A DNA stretch of 19,529 bases from Acidobacteriota bacterium (GTDB taxonomy: Bacteria; Acidobacteriota; Terriglobia; Terriglobales; Acidobacteriaceae): the NCBI GenBank assembly GCA_003225615.1, contig QIAS01000188.1, forward strand, positions 2,971-22,499, in the 5' to 3' direction. The translations under genes were made by a program, and so were the position numbers. Of this stretch, positions 7,640 through 14,867 are shown one piece after another. Positions within the stretch are counted from its first letter, which is position 1. Every line of letters starts with the position of its first letter. The notes under the pieces were generated by a model that saw only the letters and a list, made by a program, of their open reading frames with translations, was not told the DNA's origin and made no database searches.

Positions 7640-8878
7640 ATGAAAAAGGTTCGCTACAGCAAATACGTTCCCGATCCCGCCGGCGAAATGAGCATGGAGG
7701 ACCTGCTCAGCGCGCTTTCCGACTATCTACTCCAGAGTGGCTTCCAGGACTACATGTTTTATGAGCTGCCGGAAGGCGAACAGACGCTCGAGGATCTCCG
7801 CCGCGCCATCGAGCGAGCGCTCATGGAAGGCGATCTCCTGGATGAAGAAATGCGCGAGCGCCTGCAACAGATGCAGATGGAAGGCAAGCTCGACGAATTG
7901 ATTGAAAAGCTTATCGAACGCATGGAGCAGGAAGATTACATCTCCATTGACCAGCCCCACGATCCTGCGCAGCAATCCAGCGTGGGCGGGCAAACGGGCG
8001 AAGCGCAGCAGCAGGCCAAGTTCGAAATTACGGACAAGAGCCTGGATTTTCTTGGGTACAAATCGTTGCGCGACCTCTTGGGTTCGTTGGGCAAATCCAG
8101 TTTCGGGCGCCACGACACACGCGATTTGGCGACCGGCATCGAGGCCAGCGGAGCCTCGAAAGTATACGAGTTCGGCGACACTCTGAACCTCGATATTACC
8201 GGCACGCTTTCCAGCGCCATCCAGCGGGAAGGCTCCAAGCTGCCGCTGAACATTGAATATTCGGATTTGCAGGTGCATCAGTGCGAATATCAATCGTCCT
8301 GCGCCACGGTGCTTATGCTGGATTGCTCGCACTCCATGATCCTGTATGGTGAAGACCGCTTCACGCCGGCAAAAAAAGTGGCGATGGCGCTCTCCCACTT
8401 GATTCGAACCCAATATCCTGGGGATTCGCTGTCGTTGATCCTCTTCCACGATTCGGCTGAAGAAGTCCCGCTCTCTCAACTGGCACGGGTCAAAGTGGGA
8501 CCCTATTACACCAACACTCGGGAAGGACTACGGCTCGCGCAGCGCCTGCTGCAGCGCCAGCGCAAAGACATGAAGCAGATCGTCATGATCACCGACGGCA
8601 AGCCTTCGGCGCTCACGCTTGAAGATGGACGAATTTACAAGAATGCCTTCGGACTCGATCCTCTCGTGGTCAGCCAGACCTTGGAAGAAGTTGCCAAATG
8701 CAAACGCGCGGGAGTGCTGATCAACACGTTTATGCTCGCGTCCGATTACGGCCTGGTGCAGTTTGTGCAGAAAGTCACAGAGATGTGCCGTGGAAAAGCG
8801 TACTTCACCACGCCCTACACGTTGGGTCAGTATCTGCTCATGGATTACATGTCCCGCAAGACCAAAACAATTCACTGA
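7640..8878 (+). CDS. VWA-domain protein paired with the MoxR-like ATPase
   Basis: A 412-residue soluble protein with a C-terminal von Willebrand A domain, the partner of the upstream AAA+ ATPase. The metal-ion-dependent adhesion site is complete in outline: DCSHS (Asp228, Ser230, Ser232), a Thr in YYTNTREG, and ITDGKPSA (Asp319). The N-terminal 130 residues are very acidic and helical ([32 protein letters not shown]) and are followed by a Gln/Ser-rich linker, as in ChlD/CoxE-like partners. The C-terminus ([17 protein letters not shown]) is typical of the group. ATG 7640 is chosen; no strong ribosome site is seen, so translation may depend on coupling to the gene 19 bp upstream. No transmembrane helix or signal peptide is present, unlike BatA/BatB-type VWA proteins. 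Confidence 0.9.
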   Translation: MKKVRYSKYVPDPAGEMSMEDLLSALSDYLLQSGFQDYMFYELPEGEQTLEDLRRAIERALMEGDLLDEEMRERLQQMQMEGKLDELIEKLIERMEQEDYISIDQPHDPAQQSSVGGQTGEAQQQAKFEITDKSLDFLGYKSLRDLLGSLGKSSFGRHDTRDLATGIEASGASKVYEFGDTLNLDITGTLSSAIQREGSKLPLNIEYSDLQVHQCEYQSSCATVLMLDCSHSMILYGEDRFTPAKKVAMALSHLIRTQYPGDSLSLILFHDSAEEVPLSQLARVKVGPYYTNTREGLRLAQRLLQRQRKDMKQIVMITDGKPSALTLEDGRIYKNAFGLDPLVVSQTLEEVAKCKRAGVLINTFMLASDYGLVQFVQKVTEMCRGKAYFTTPYTLGQYLLMDYMSRKTKTIH

Positions 8879-9040
8879 GAAATCCAAGTTTCATTACACA
8901 GTTCCCGTTCGCATGGGCTGCGGCATGCCCGAACCGTTCTGATTCTCCGATTCCCGTTCTCGAAATCCTGCAGCACGGCACTCCAAGACATCCCGCAACG
9001 CACGAATCTCATCCTACGCACGCATTTGGAGGAGTGTGTG

Positions 9041-9718
9041 ATGAAATCGATTAAAGATATTCTTCAGGGGACCGCGCTGACAGCATCCTTGGCGGGACTG
9101 GTAACGTTAGGCGCAGTTGCCCAGACCAGCAAACCGGCGGATCCAGGCGCCAATGCCGGGGAGCAGAATCCGCAGAGCACCAGCAAACCTGACAAAATGT
9201 CGTCCCAATCCGACAAAAGCTCGTCGCAATTAGACGCGGCGGACCGCACATTTGTAAGAAAGGCTGCGAAAGGAGGCTTGGCGGAAGTTGAGCTCGGCAA
9301 GCTGGCGACTGAGAAGGCCTCAAGTGATGAAGTAAAGAAGTTCGGCCAGCGCATGGTAGATGACCATTCGAAAGCTAACGATCAGCTGAAGCAGCTCGCA
9401 AGCAAGCTAGGAGTCAATGTACCGGAGAAGCTGAGTCCCAAAGACCAGGCGACCAAGGATCGGCTGTCCAAGCTCAGTGGAGAACAGTTCGACGCTGCTT
9501 ACATGAGAGATATGGTGAAGGATCATACGAATGACGTAGTAGAGTTCCGTCATGAGAGCCAGAAGGCTAAGAACGATGACGTCAAGAACTTCGCTTCGCA
9601 GACCCTCCCCACTTTAGAGGACCACTTGAAGCAGGCGAAGAGCATCTCCCCAAAGGAAAAGCGCGAAGCTCGCAACGAGGGCAAAAGTAAGCCGTCTCCG
9701 GCAAGACCCCAGCGATGA
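9041..9718 (+). CDS. Exported DUF4142 (ferritin-like, 'predicted outer membrane') protein
   Basis: A 225-residue exported protein with one DUF4142 domain, a four-helix ferritin-like fold of unknown role often linked with stress in soil bacteria. Residues 1-27 form a signal peptide (KSIKD, a hydrophobic stretch, then AVA|QT cleavage). A low-complexity Ser/Gln/Lys/Pro linker (28-65) follows. The domain runs from about 66 to 200, with ADRTFVRKAAKGGLAEVELGKLA, FGQRMVDDHSKAN and LEDHLKQAK being typical. The last 20 residues are basic. The ATG at 9041 has a strong GGAGGAG 6 nt upstream, which favours it over the in-frame ATG at 9026. The preceding 160 bp hold no other gene. No metal ligand set can be fixed by eye. 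Confidence 0.9.
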   Translation: MKSIKDILQGTALTASLAGLVTLGAVAQTSKPADPGANAGEQNPQSTSKPDKMSSQSDKSSSQLDAADRTFVRKAAKGGLAEVELGKLATEKASSDEVKKFGQRMVDDHSKANDQLKQLASKLGVNVPEKLSPKDQATKDRLSKLSGEQFDAAYMRDMVKDHTNDVVEFRHESQKAKNDDVKNFASQTLPTLEDHLKQAKSISPKEKREARNEGKSKPSPARPQR

Positions 9719-9838
9719 TCCGAGCACTACAAATGATGATTGGAAAATACCACGGAGGTTTCCAGCTCTGGGTTTTTATTTTGAATCAGAACGGGGCAGA
9801 CGAACGGAGTTCGGCAGAAATAGAACTTAGATGTAATC
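9719..9838. other. Convergent intergenic spacer with a weak hairpin
   Basis: This gap lies between the stops of the DUF4142 gene (+) and the oxidoreductase (-). A short GGAAA ... TTTCC inverted pair near 9740-9761, followed by a T-rich stretch (GGGTTTTTATTTT), could act as a terminator for the + strand gene, but the stem is short and bulged. Confidence 0.25.
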
Positions 9839-11614
9839 TCAAGTTCGCTTCTTGATCTCCTCGACAGCCCGGTAAGCCTGATCGATGGCCGCGTCGGAGT
9901 AGGCGTAGGCGGCGGCATCTGCATTCGCGATCGCCAGTCGGCCAAATGGCTTACGTGCAATCTCGCATGGCGTCACGCCACCCTCGAGCCAGAACTTATC
10001 CCAAAGCGAGTTGTACTCGTAAGCATAGCCATGCGGCCAGCGATTGACCGTGATCGCAGCAATATCCCGCGCGGGGTCAAATCCGCCTTCGCCCAAAGTG
10101 CGCGCCAACTGCTCACGGATGTTCCGTTCATAGGTTTCAAATGACGTGCGGAAGAGTTCCGCACGTCCGATAGCATGCTGCTGCCGCGCCGGAAGACCAG
10201 GCCGGCAAGGCGTTTTCATCATGTGGACAACGATCGGCTCGTCCGGCTTATGCGAGCACTGATATTCGCCCATGCTCACTGGAAGGTCGAGATTCAGTTG
10301 CGTGTGATAGCAGCCAGGAGCATATATGGCATTCACGCCTAACTTCTGGAACGACGTCCAATTTTTGATGGCGACATTGGTGTACAACAATGGCACTTTG
10401 GCCGCCGAGGAAAGCGCTTCCTTCTGCGCATCCGGCAACTCATCGCAGATATACGGGATCACGACGTGCCAGCAGGCTAGAACACAATGTGCTGCGTGCA
10501 CGGTTTGCAATTTGCCGCCATGCACATAAGAGACTTCGACCTCCTTGGCACTGGCCGGATCTCCTGCGTGCTTAACGCGCACGACAGTGCTGTTCAGACG
10601 AATGCGAACCGGTGACGAAGTGTCGTCCAGCTTGGCATAGTTTGCCTTGGCAGTGACAACGTCCGTTACCGAGTCGCCGGGAATCGCTTGCGGAATCAAC
10701 CGGCGCACGATGAGCCGCGCAATGCTGGCATTACCGTCAGGGAAATGAAAGAAATATTGTTCCGCTTCCTCGTTGGGAATGGCGTCACGATTCATGCCCT
10801 TGCCGGGCGTTGGATCAAGATTCATTCCCGAAAACCCAGGCAGATTAAGACCCCAGGCATCCTGGGCAGAAACCGCGTCGATGCCGACACCGAATAGCCC
10901 GTGCGGAGCCGTCTGGTAGAACCGGACCACTTCCGCATGGACGCCCACTAGATCGGTCAAGAATTTGGCGTAGCTCATGCGCGCCAACCGCGCCTTCTTG
11001 TCGTCGGAATTCAATCCCGGCAGGTAATCCTTTTTTGCCTGATGCAGGCGCTGAAAGTCCGCCTTCGCCTCGTCTGAGAGTGGCGCTTCCGCCAGAAATT
11101 TCTTCCACGCATCAGAACTGGGTTCGCCCATCTCTGCCTCGTCGAATGCGCTGTGACGAGACGGGTTGAGCACAAGCTTATCGGAGCCGAAAGTTTCTTT
11201 GTCGAAAAAGATCTTTGGAGTCAGCCCCTGCGAGCGGTAAACACTTTTCTGCACATATCTGGGATAAGCTGCTACATCGATGCCCAACTCGCTGATCAGC
11301 CCTTTGGCCACGGCGCTGTACGGCGCAGGACTCTCAATCGAAAAAGTGCCGCCATACCCCAGCAGCATGCGACTGCCAGCGCGGAATTCGTTGCGCTTGG
11401 CGTGGCCGCCAAGCGCAACGAATTCCGCGCTGGCAGTCGCATGCTGCTGGGGTATGGCGGCACGGAATTTCACCGGTGTCGGCTGGCTTGCCGGCCGTGT
11501 CCCAGAACGTTCCGTCGCGCAGGCTGTGAGCGATTTCAAACGATCCCACGTGGCTGCCGCGCAAGCCGGTGAGCGCCGGCGGGTAGTAGTTAGGAGATTT
11601 TTCGGGATCAGCAT
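9839..11614 (-). pseudogene. FAD-dependent oxidoreductase (spermidine-dehydrogenase-like), main body; N-terminus disrupted
   Basis: C-terminal bulk of a periplasmic flavin amine-oxidase-type enzyme. Recognisable sequence starts with GGHAKRNEF and GSRMLLGYGG and continues through a substrate-binding region. It ends with the second FAD-binding signature, RKPFGRLAIANADAAAYAYSDAAIDQAYRAVEE. These features resemble SpdH-type spermidine dehydrogenases and related acidobacterial oxidoreductases; the substrate is not established. The frame is open to 11614, but the residues before GGHAKRNEF do not read as this family. They come from the inverted repeat at 11346-11463 and from antisense-like frames. 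The dinucleotide-binding segment expected just before (an xDLVVVGxGxSGL-type strand and about 40 residues) is missing, so this product should not bind FAD normally. The TAT leader lies upstream in another frame. It is a pseudogene, or an intact gene damaged by misassembly. Confidence 0.85.
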
Positions 11615-11753
11615 CCAACGCGGCCAGTAGATCTGCCGGTAGCATGGCCGCTCCCACAGTCAGCGCAACGCCGTTCAAAAAATCGCGGCGTGTGATTTTA
11701 CGGTCCATCCCCAGTTCTCGATCGCCCAATTCTCGGTCCTTTGAATCTTGCAA
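11334..11753 (-). pseudogene. TAT signal peptide and N-terminus of the disrupted oxidoreductase
   Basis: 5' part of the same gene in a different frame. The TTG at 11753 sits 5 nt after GGAGG within a very strong Shine-Dalgarno (GGAGGTGA at 11756-11763), so it is preferred to the ATG at 11708. The protein carries a twin-arginine signal (KITRRDFLNGVALTVGAAML), then NYYPPALTGLRGSHVGSFEIAH and FWDTAGKPADTGE, which is the expected lead-in to the FAD-binding strand. Right after GEIP the sequence enters the right arm of the inverted repeat and stops making sense, ending in a stop near 11334. This shows that the gene was once a folded, TAT-exported cofactor enzyme, and it places the break within a few codons of position 11463. 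Confidence 0.8.
11346..11463. repeat. Perfect inverted repeat, 57-bp arms, 4-nt loop
   Basis: Arms 11346-11402 and 11407-11463 are exact reverse complements around the loop TGGC (11403-11406). The left arm, read on the minus strand, is the true oxidoreductase sequence (HAKRNEF through LLGYGG). The right arm is an inverted copy of it that stands where the FAD-binding motif should be. A palindrome this long with so short a loop is normally unstable in bacteria. Confidence 0.97.
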
Positions 11754-11905
11754 AATCACCTCCGGGGCAGGAGTTTACCACGCGCCTGCTGGCGCGGAAC
11801 CCAGGCTCATCAAGGTTAGCGATGCAGAAGAACTGGAACAGCGACTGCCAAAGGAATAGCTCGCGCGCAGTTCCAGTTCCTGAGAAGCAGGTAACTTGCG
11901 CTGAG

Positions 11906-12169
11906 CTAACCCTTGGTCGGATTGCCCATCGGCGGCTTGGGTTGTTGTTCGCCGCGCACCGCAGCCTCGGCGGCTTGGAAGCCAATCCGAGAATGGGTTC
12001 CGTCGCGAAAAGGTTTAGTCACCGATCCACCGCAGCGGCAAAGGGAAAATGCCGGCTTGCCTGTGAGATCATATTTATTCCCCTCAGAGTCCACCAGGTC
12101 AATGGCTCCCTCAGGAGCTTCCACGCGGTAAGGCCCATTCTTCTTAACAGTAATCTTTACTTGTGCCAT
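11906..12169 (-). CDS. CDGSH-type iron-sulfur protein with the third Cys ligand replaced by Arg
   Basis: A small (87-residue) cytosolic protein of the CDGSH/MitoNEET family, whose members bind a [2Fe-2S] cluster with three Cys and one His. The motif reads CRCGGSVTKPFRDGTH: the first two Cys (44, 46) and the His are present, but the third Cys, expected directly before DG, is Arg (codon CGC, one transition away from TGC). The N-terminal part (KITVKKNGPYRVEAPEG, then LVDSEGNKYDLTGKPAFSL) is the usual beta-rich lead-in of bacterial one-domain members, and GFQAAEAA follows the motif. Start is the ATG at 12169 with GGAGG 5 nt upstream. The C-terminal 15 residues are Pro/Lys-rich. It lies 146 bp upstream of the broken oxidoreductase on the same strand and could be co-transcribed. 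Confidence 0.88.
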   Translation of the reverse strand: MAQVKITVKKNGPYRVEAPEGAIDLVDSEGNKYDLTGKPAFSLCRCGGSVTKPFRDGTHSRIGFQAAEAAVRGEQQPKPPMGNPTKG

Positions 12170-12381
12170 TTCTGCCTCCGCCGATGATTATCGCAGCTTC
12201 GAGGAATCTCGTGGGAATGCACGCCGCAAAAAGATCACGCGGCGACGGGGTGCCTCGCCTGTCGGGAGAGCGAAGGTAGTCGGGTCTGGACGTTCGCAAC
12301 GACGGAGTGGCGCGGGTGAAATCACGATGCGCATCGGTTGGGAAGGATGGGCAGATAGCAGTGACACGCGGTTTAAAATGG

Positions 12382-13962
12382 TCACTTGCGTGTATATGCT
12401 TCGCGAGAAATTCCCAGCTTCTGCATCTTGGACTGCAAGGTAGTTCGCTTCAGCCCAAGTTTGGCAGCCGCCCCGTGCGGCCCCGAGATCAATCCGCGGG
12501 TTTCTCGAAGGATACGGATAATGTGCTCCCGCTCCGCTCCCTCGAAGCTGGTGTCGACGGTCGCGCCGGTCTCACATTCCTCCCTCGGTTCCACAGGCGG
12601 AGTCCTCAGTAGCGTTCCCTCCGTCAAAATTACCGACCGCTCGACAAAATTTTCCAGCTCTCTGACATTGCCCGGCCAGTCCCAATTCATAAGCGATTTC
12701 ATAGTTTCGCTGGTAATGGTCTCGATCTGCTTGTTCATGCGGCGCGCGAACTTCTGCACGAAGTAGCGCACCAGTAGCGGGATGTCTTTGCGCCGTTCCC
12801 GGAGCGCAGGCATCTGGATGGGAAAGACTCTCAGCCGATAGTAAAGATCGCTGCGGAACTTCCGCTCCGCCACGCTCTTGCCGAGATCCTGGTTGGTGGC
12901 CGTGATCAGCCGAGCGTTCACGCGGATGGTTTTGTTGCTGCCCAGCCGTTCGAATTCCTGGTCCTGCAATACGCGCAGCAGCTTAGGCTGGAGCTCCAGC
13001 GGGATGTCTCCCACTTCATCTAAGAACAACGTTCCCTTATCGGCCAGCTCGAGTCGGCCGATCTTCTGGTTGATGGCGCCCGTAAATGCCCCCTTCTCGT
13101 GCCCGAAGAGCTCGCTCTCCAATAAGCCGGTCGGGATGGCCGCGCAGTTCAACTTAATAAAGCTTTTTGCACTCCGCTTGCCCATACGGTGAATGGCGCG
13201 CGCGATCAGCTCCTTGCCGGTTCCCGTTTCCCCCAGGATCAGCACTGTCGCATCAGTGACCGCGACAATCTTGACTTGCCCCAGCACCCGTTTGAGTGCC
13301 GGACTGTCTCCAATGATTTCCTCGAACCCCAACTCCGAACGGATCTCGTCTTCGAGGTACAACTTCTCCTCGGCCAGCCTATTTTTTAATTGTTCGATCT
13401 CGTGATAGGCGCGGACATTCTCCAGCGCAATGGCTACCTGGCCGGCAATCTGATCCAGGAGAGACTGGTCAGCTTGCGAAAAAGCGTTTTTCCGCGTGCT
13501 GCCCACGTTCAGGGTGCCCAGGACTCCCTTCGACGTCTTCAAGGGCATACTGTGCATAGTCTGAATGCCGGCTTGCAACACGTGCTGAGTAAACTGCGAA
13601 TTCAGACGTGCCAGATCTTCCCGGCCAAAGGTCTTGCTCTGCCTTAGCTGGAAGGGCAGGTAGGTCGGGGAGGGCTCCGCGGCCATCACCGCACGGCCTT
13701 CGGGGGAGGCCAAGACCCAGGCTCGCATACCGTTGTGCTCCTCGTCATAGAGGGCTACACCGGCAAACTCGTGCGGCACGACACGGTTTACGCTGCTGGC
13801 GATCGAGGTCAGGAGTTTGTTCAAATCCAGGCTGGAAACCAGCGTGCGGTTCACTTCCACCAGGGTGCGCAGCCGCTGTTTTTCCTCCACCAGCGCCTCG
13901 CGCGTTATCACATTCTCCAGCGCAAGGGCTACGAGTTCGGCCACCCGCAGGAGAAACTCCAT
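12382..13962 (-). CDS. Sigma54-dependent activator, GAF-AAA+-Fis part (3' part of a frameshifted gene)
   Basis: Enhancer-binding transcription activator for sigma54 RNA polymerase, FhlA/NtrC-like. In order it has the tail of the first GAF domain, a second GAF domain (about residues 35-185), and a central AAA+ domain with GETGTGKE (Walker A), [15 protein letters not shown] (the GAFTGA sigma54-contact loop) and [12 protein letters not shown] (Walker B). [18 protein letters not shown] follows, then a C-terminal Fis-type helix-turn-helix ([22 protein letters not shown]). All catalytic parts are intact, so this 526-residue piece could be active if translated from the ATG at 13962. However, that ATG lies inside GAF1 and has no ribosome site, and the real start is about 450 nt upstream in another frame. 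The gene is divergent from the MHYT kinase operon. No sigma54 promoter (GG-N10-GC) was recognised nearby, so its target is unknown. Confidence 0.88.
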   Translation of the reverse strand: MEFLLRVAELVALALENVITREALVEEKQRLRTLVEVNRTLVSSLDLNKLLTSIASSVNRVVPHEFAGVALYDEEHNGMRAWVLASPEGRAVMAAEPSPTYLPFQLRQSKTFGREDLARLNSQFTQHVLQAGIQTMHSMPLKTSKGVLGTLNVGSTRKNAFSQADQSLLDQIAGQVAIALENVRAYHEIEQLKNRLAEEKLYLEDEIRSELGFEEIIGDSPALKRVLGQVKIVAVTDATVLILGETGTGKELIARAIHRMGKRSAKSFIKLNCAAIPTGLLESELFGHEKGAFTGAINQKIGRLELADKGTLFLDEVGDIPLELQPKLLRVLQDQEFERLGSNKTIRVNARLITATNQDLGKSVAERKFRSDLYYRLRVFPIQMPALRERRKDIPLLVRYFVQKFARRMNKQIETITSETMKSLMNWDWPGNVRELENFVERSVILTEGTLLRTPPVEPREECETGATVDTSFEGAEREHIIRILRETRGLISGPHGAAAKLGLKRTTLQSKMQKLGISREAYTRK

Positions 13963-14419
13963 ATCTTCCGAAACCGAGTGCCCCCAGCCGGTTCTGCGAA
14001 GTAGTCAAAGGCAACATGCAGTAGGTGCGTATGCCGCGTGCCCGCAGTTTGTCGAGGATTGAGGCAAAGCGCGTCTCTTTGCGCAGGTCACTGAGTAGCA
14101 GTGGCTCCTGGTGCCGCCAAACCCAGCCGCTGGCCGATTCCTCCACGCCCACTTCGAAGGGCACAGAGAGAGGTTCGCCGCCTTCCCAAGTCTGAACGTA
14201 CATCACGTCCGAGGAGGCATCATGCAGAGAGACCGTGGCTACTTCAAAAACAGCTACGCTGTGCAGCCTCGCCGCCAATTCGTGGAGCAGTCCGGCCGTC
14301 GTTCCATGGTGAACCATGAGATCCGCCATTTCCAGCAGCGCTTCATAGCGAAGCAGATCAGGGTTCTCCTCTTCAGCTTCTTCAGCATGTGGTTGCATAA
14401 CAACTGCTATTGGGTTCAT
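13745..14419 (-). pseudogene. N-terminal GAF domain of the frameshifted sigma54 activator
   Basis: 5' part of the same regulator. From the ATG at 14419 it reads an acidic leader (HAEEAEEENPDLL), then a GAF domain (EALLEMADLMVHHG ... ASGWVWRHQEPLLLSDLRKETRF ... [20 protein letters not shown]). At about 13966-13980 the coding sense jumps to the next frame, where [23 protein letters not shown] completes the GAF domain. The residues that follow in the original frame ([12 protein letters not shown]...) are out of frame. Both sides of the break are good family sequence, so a short segment with a length not divisible by three has been lost, or the assembly has collapsed it. The start has no clear ribosome site; an ATG at 14398 is an alternative. 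Confidence 0.8.
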
Positions 14420-14526
14420 TGGTTATATCGTGAATTCGGAACACAGTCCGTCTTGCTCGTTCCGGCTCCGTTAACCTTGGGGCATCCTCCTAAACTAGGC
14501 AGTGGTCATTGTTGTCGTAGCTCATC

Positions 14527-14640
14527 ACGCCCAAACTTACTCTGACACCTCAAACTACCATCGTGCGTAAGGGAGAGCTATTGACGCCCAAACTTACTCT
14601 GACACCTCAAACTACCATCGTGCGTAAGGGAGAGCTATTG
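14527..14640. repeat. Perfect tandem duplication, 2 x 57 bp
   Basis: Copies 14527-14583 and 14584-14640 are identical and abut with no spacer; identity ends exactly at both outer borders. The unit begins ACGCCCAAACTTACTCTGAC and ends GGGAGAGCTATTG. It has no internal repeat structure or clear operator symmetry. The position is upstream of both divergent genes. Confidence 0.97.
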
Positions 14641-14753
14641 GGGCTTTGCGCAAAGGACTAAGCCTAGGTGAAGGTTAGCTGAACAAACGTGTAGCTCTTG
14701 CAGAGGAATGCTTATGCGGCGCGCATCCTTGCGGTTGCCGCAGTCCTAACTTC

Positions 14754-14781
14754 TTGACAACTGGAATTGTGCGTGTAGATT
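14754..14781 (+). promoter_or_regulatory. Sigma70-like promoter of the MHYT kinase operon
   Basis: A perfect -35 TTGACA at 14754-14759, then 16 bp, then TAGATT at 14776-14781 (4 of 6 match to TATAAT). The predicted start near 14788 leaves a leader of about 80 nt before the kinase start codon. Confidence 0.55.
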
Positions 14782-14867
14782 AGGCACGCGACTAAGCAGG
14801 CTTTCGGGATAATTAGTGCTTTGAAGTTTGGAGTTCCTACCAAACCGGCCAAAGGAGGTCCTTAGTG

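Larger units (their letters stand above)
14420..14864. other. 445-bp divergent intergenic region between the sigma54 activator and the kinase operon
   Basis: No gene is seen here on either strand. It contains the tandem 57-bp duplication (14527-14640), a sigma70-like promoter (14754-14781) and the ribosome site of the kinase. The stretch 14641-14750 shows nothing I can assign. Confidence 0.7.

Noticed and set aside
7727..8479. Minus-strand open frame of 250 codons opposite the VWA gene
   Set aside because: It is fully inside the VWA-protein gene, whose MIDAS motifs are intact; the antisense translation has no recognisable features.
11346..11463. Inverted repeat as terminal repeats of an insertion sequence or as a transcription terminator
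   Set aside because: The arms are coding sequence of the host gene with a 4-nt loop and no transposase between them; there is no functional T-tract context, and it lies inside a gene.
12170..12381. Small RNA or riboswitch in the gap before the CDGSH gene
   Set aside because: Only a 6-bp inverted pair (CGCCGC/GCGGCG with an 11-nt loop) and weak -10-like matches are seen; nothing matches a known riboswitch core.
14527..14640. CRISPR or iteron-like array
   Set aside because: Only two copies, 57 bp each, abutting with no spacers, no cas genes and no replication genes nearby.
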